Source of the DNA: Rhizobium sp. RU20A | GTDB lineage: Bacteria; Pseudomonadota; Alphaproteobacteria; Rhizobiales; Rhizobiaceae | Reading direction: 5' to 3' | DNA length: 64,000 nucleotides | Assembly (NCBI RefSeq): GCF_900155885.1 | Contig: NZ_FTMB01000001.1 | Span: forward strand, 930,001 to 994,000 | Shown here: one piece after another, positions 63,527 to 64,000 of the stretch | Numbering within the stretch: position 1 is the stretch's first letter | How the letters are laid out: each line of letters begins with the position of its first letter | The notes under the pieces: model-generated | Databases searched by the model: none | What the model saw: only the letters and a program-made list of their open reading frames with translations | What the model was told of the DNA's origin: nothing | Program-made: the position numbers and the translations under genes

Positions 63527-64000
63527 TCAGAGCTTCAATGCCGCCATGTGGAAGCGCAGCTGATCGGCGCTGTAGCGATACGCCTTGCCGACAGGACAGG
63601 CATTGCGCGCCGCGCAGCCATCGACCATGCAGCCCGCCTGCCCCGCGGGCGTGACGAGGTGACTGCGACAGGTCTGGACGGCAAACCCGCGTTCCGTGAT
63701 GGCACCGACCGGACAGCTCGAAAGACAAGGATGCGTGCGGCAGGCGTCACATGGATGCGGTTCGACCTCTGCCGCCTGGGCTTCGATCACCTCCGGAAAG
63801 GCCAGCGCGCCGCGATAGCTGTGCCAAAGACCGTATTGCGGATGCATGAGAATACCGAGCGGGGACGCCTGCACCCCCTCCGCCCGCATCGCCCAGCGCT
63901 GAAACGGCTGATAGGGCGGATCGGAGGGAAAGAAGACCGTCGCGCCATGCTGCCCCGCGACCGGTGTGATCACCGCCTTTGACCACGTGTCGAGCGGATC
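63527..64000 (-). CDS. 4Fe-4S ferredoxin-like protein, C-terminal part
   Basis: The frame is open at the right edge, so only the last 157 residues are visible and the start is outside. Two cysteine groups are seen: CDACRTHPCLSSCPVGAI and, after TCRSH, CMVDGCAARNACPVG, consistent with one or two Fe-S clusters of an unusual ferredoxin. The preceding part (HPQYGLWHSYRGALAFPEVI) is conserved-looking but unfamiliar. It converges on the bmt-linked hypothetical gene with no gap. The function is unknown; an electron-transfer or reductase accessory role is possible. Confidence 0.7.
   Translation of the reverse strand, partial: DPLDTWSKAVITPVAGQHGATVFFPSDPPYQPFQRWAMRAEGVQASPLGILMHPQYGLWHSYRGALAFPEVIEAQAAEVEPHPCDACRTHPCLSSCPVGAITERGFAVQTCRSHLVTPAGQAGCMVDGCAARNACPVGKAYRYSADQLRFHMAALKL

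Overview
The window is a GC-rich stretch of alphaproteobacterial chromosome, most likely from the Rhizobiaceae (Rhizobium, Agrobacterium, Shinella or Ensifer-like). The evidence is the complete acpXL-fabZXL-fabF2XL-fabF1XL-adh-lpxXL cluster for the very long acyl chain of rhizobial lipid A, an fnrN-type regulator with two anaeroboxes next to hemN, the aerobic-type cobalamin genes (cobN, cobO, cobW, cobE), and rhizobial palindromic repeats. No rRNA, tRNA, CRISPR array, transposase or phage gene was recognised.

Layout. 1-5.3 kb: the end of a degenerate EAL-domain gene, an MFS transporter and a long uvrB whose C-terminal tail has absorbed three palindromic repeats. 5.4-7.1 kb: an AT-rich two-gene island, a DUF262 protein and a nucleotidyltransferase-like protein that are translationally coupled; this is the only clearly foreign segment. 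7.6-12 kb: a J-domain protein, a cold-shock protein, dusA, a FAH-family hydrolase and a gamma-carbonic anhydrase-like protein. 12-15.4 kb: the zinc uptake locus zur-znuB-znuC, divergent from znuA, with a probable Zur operator between them. 15.5-24 kb: an OGT-like glycosyltransferase, a TRAP transporter whose binding-protein gene converges on its permease genes, a LacI-type regulator and gnd.

24.2-34.2 kb: the complete cbb3 oxidase locus, ccoNOQP (structural) and ccoGHIS (assembly), all on the minus strand, with FNR/FixK boxes ahead of ccoN and ccoG. A hemerythrin-like gene diverges from ccoN and a PAS protein follows. 34.4-39.9 kb: the acpXL-lpxXL lipid A cluster. 39.9-42.2 kb: hemN and fnrN, divergent, sharing two anaeroboxes. 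FnrN probably controls the cbb3 genes, hemN and itself, which makes 24-42 kb a microaerobic respiration region interrupted by envelope genes.

43-56 kb: cobalamin synthesis in three minus-strand units. These are cobE-cobA-cobB-cobD (ATGA overlaps throughout), cobP-cobW-cobN-cobO (preceded by a large cobalamin riboswitch and an intrinsic terminator), and cobQ. A TSUP permease gene lies between the first two on the other strand. 57-60.5 kb: a betaine/choline-type ABC importer. 60.6-64 kb: an O-antigen ligase-family protein, a betaine-homocysteine methyltransferase with a palindromic operator, a small unknown gene and the end of a ferredoxin-like gene. Betaine import plus bmt gives a cobalamin-independent route to methionine beside the B12 genes.

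Start sites were chosen by eye from ribosome binding sites and family length. Operators and terminators rest on visible symmetry only.
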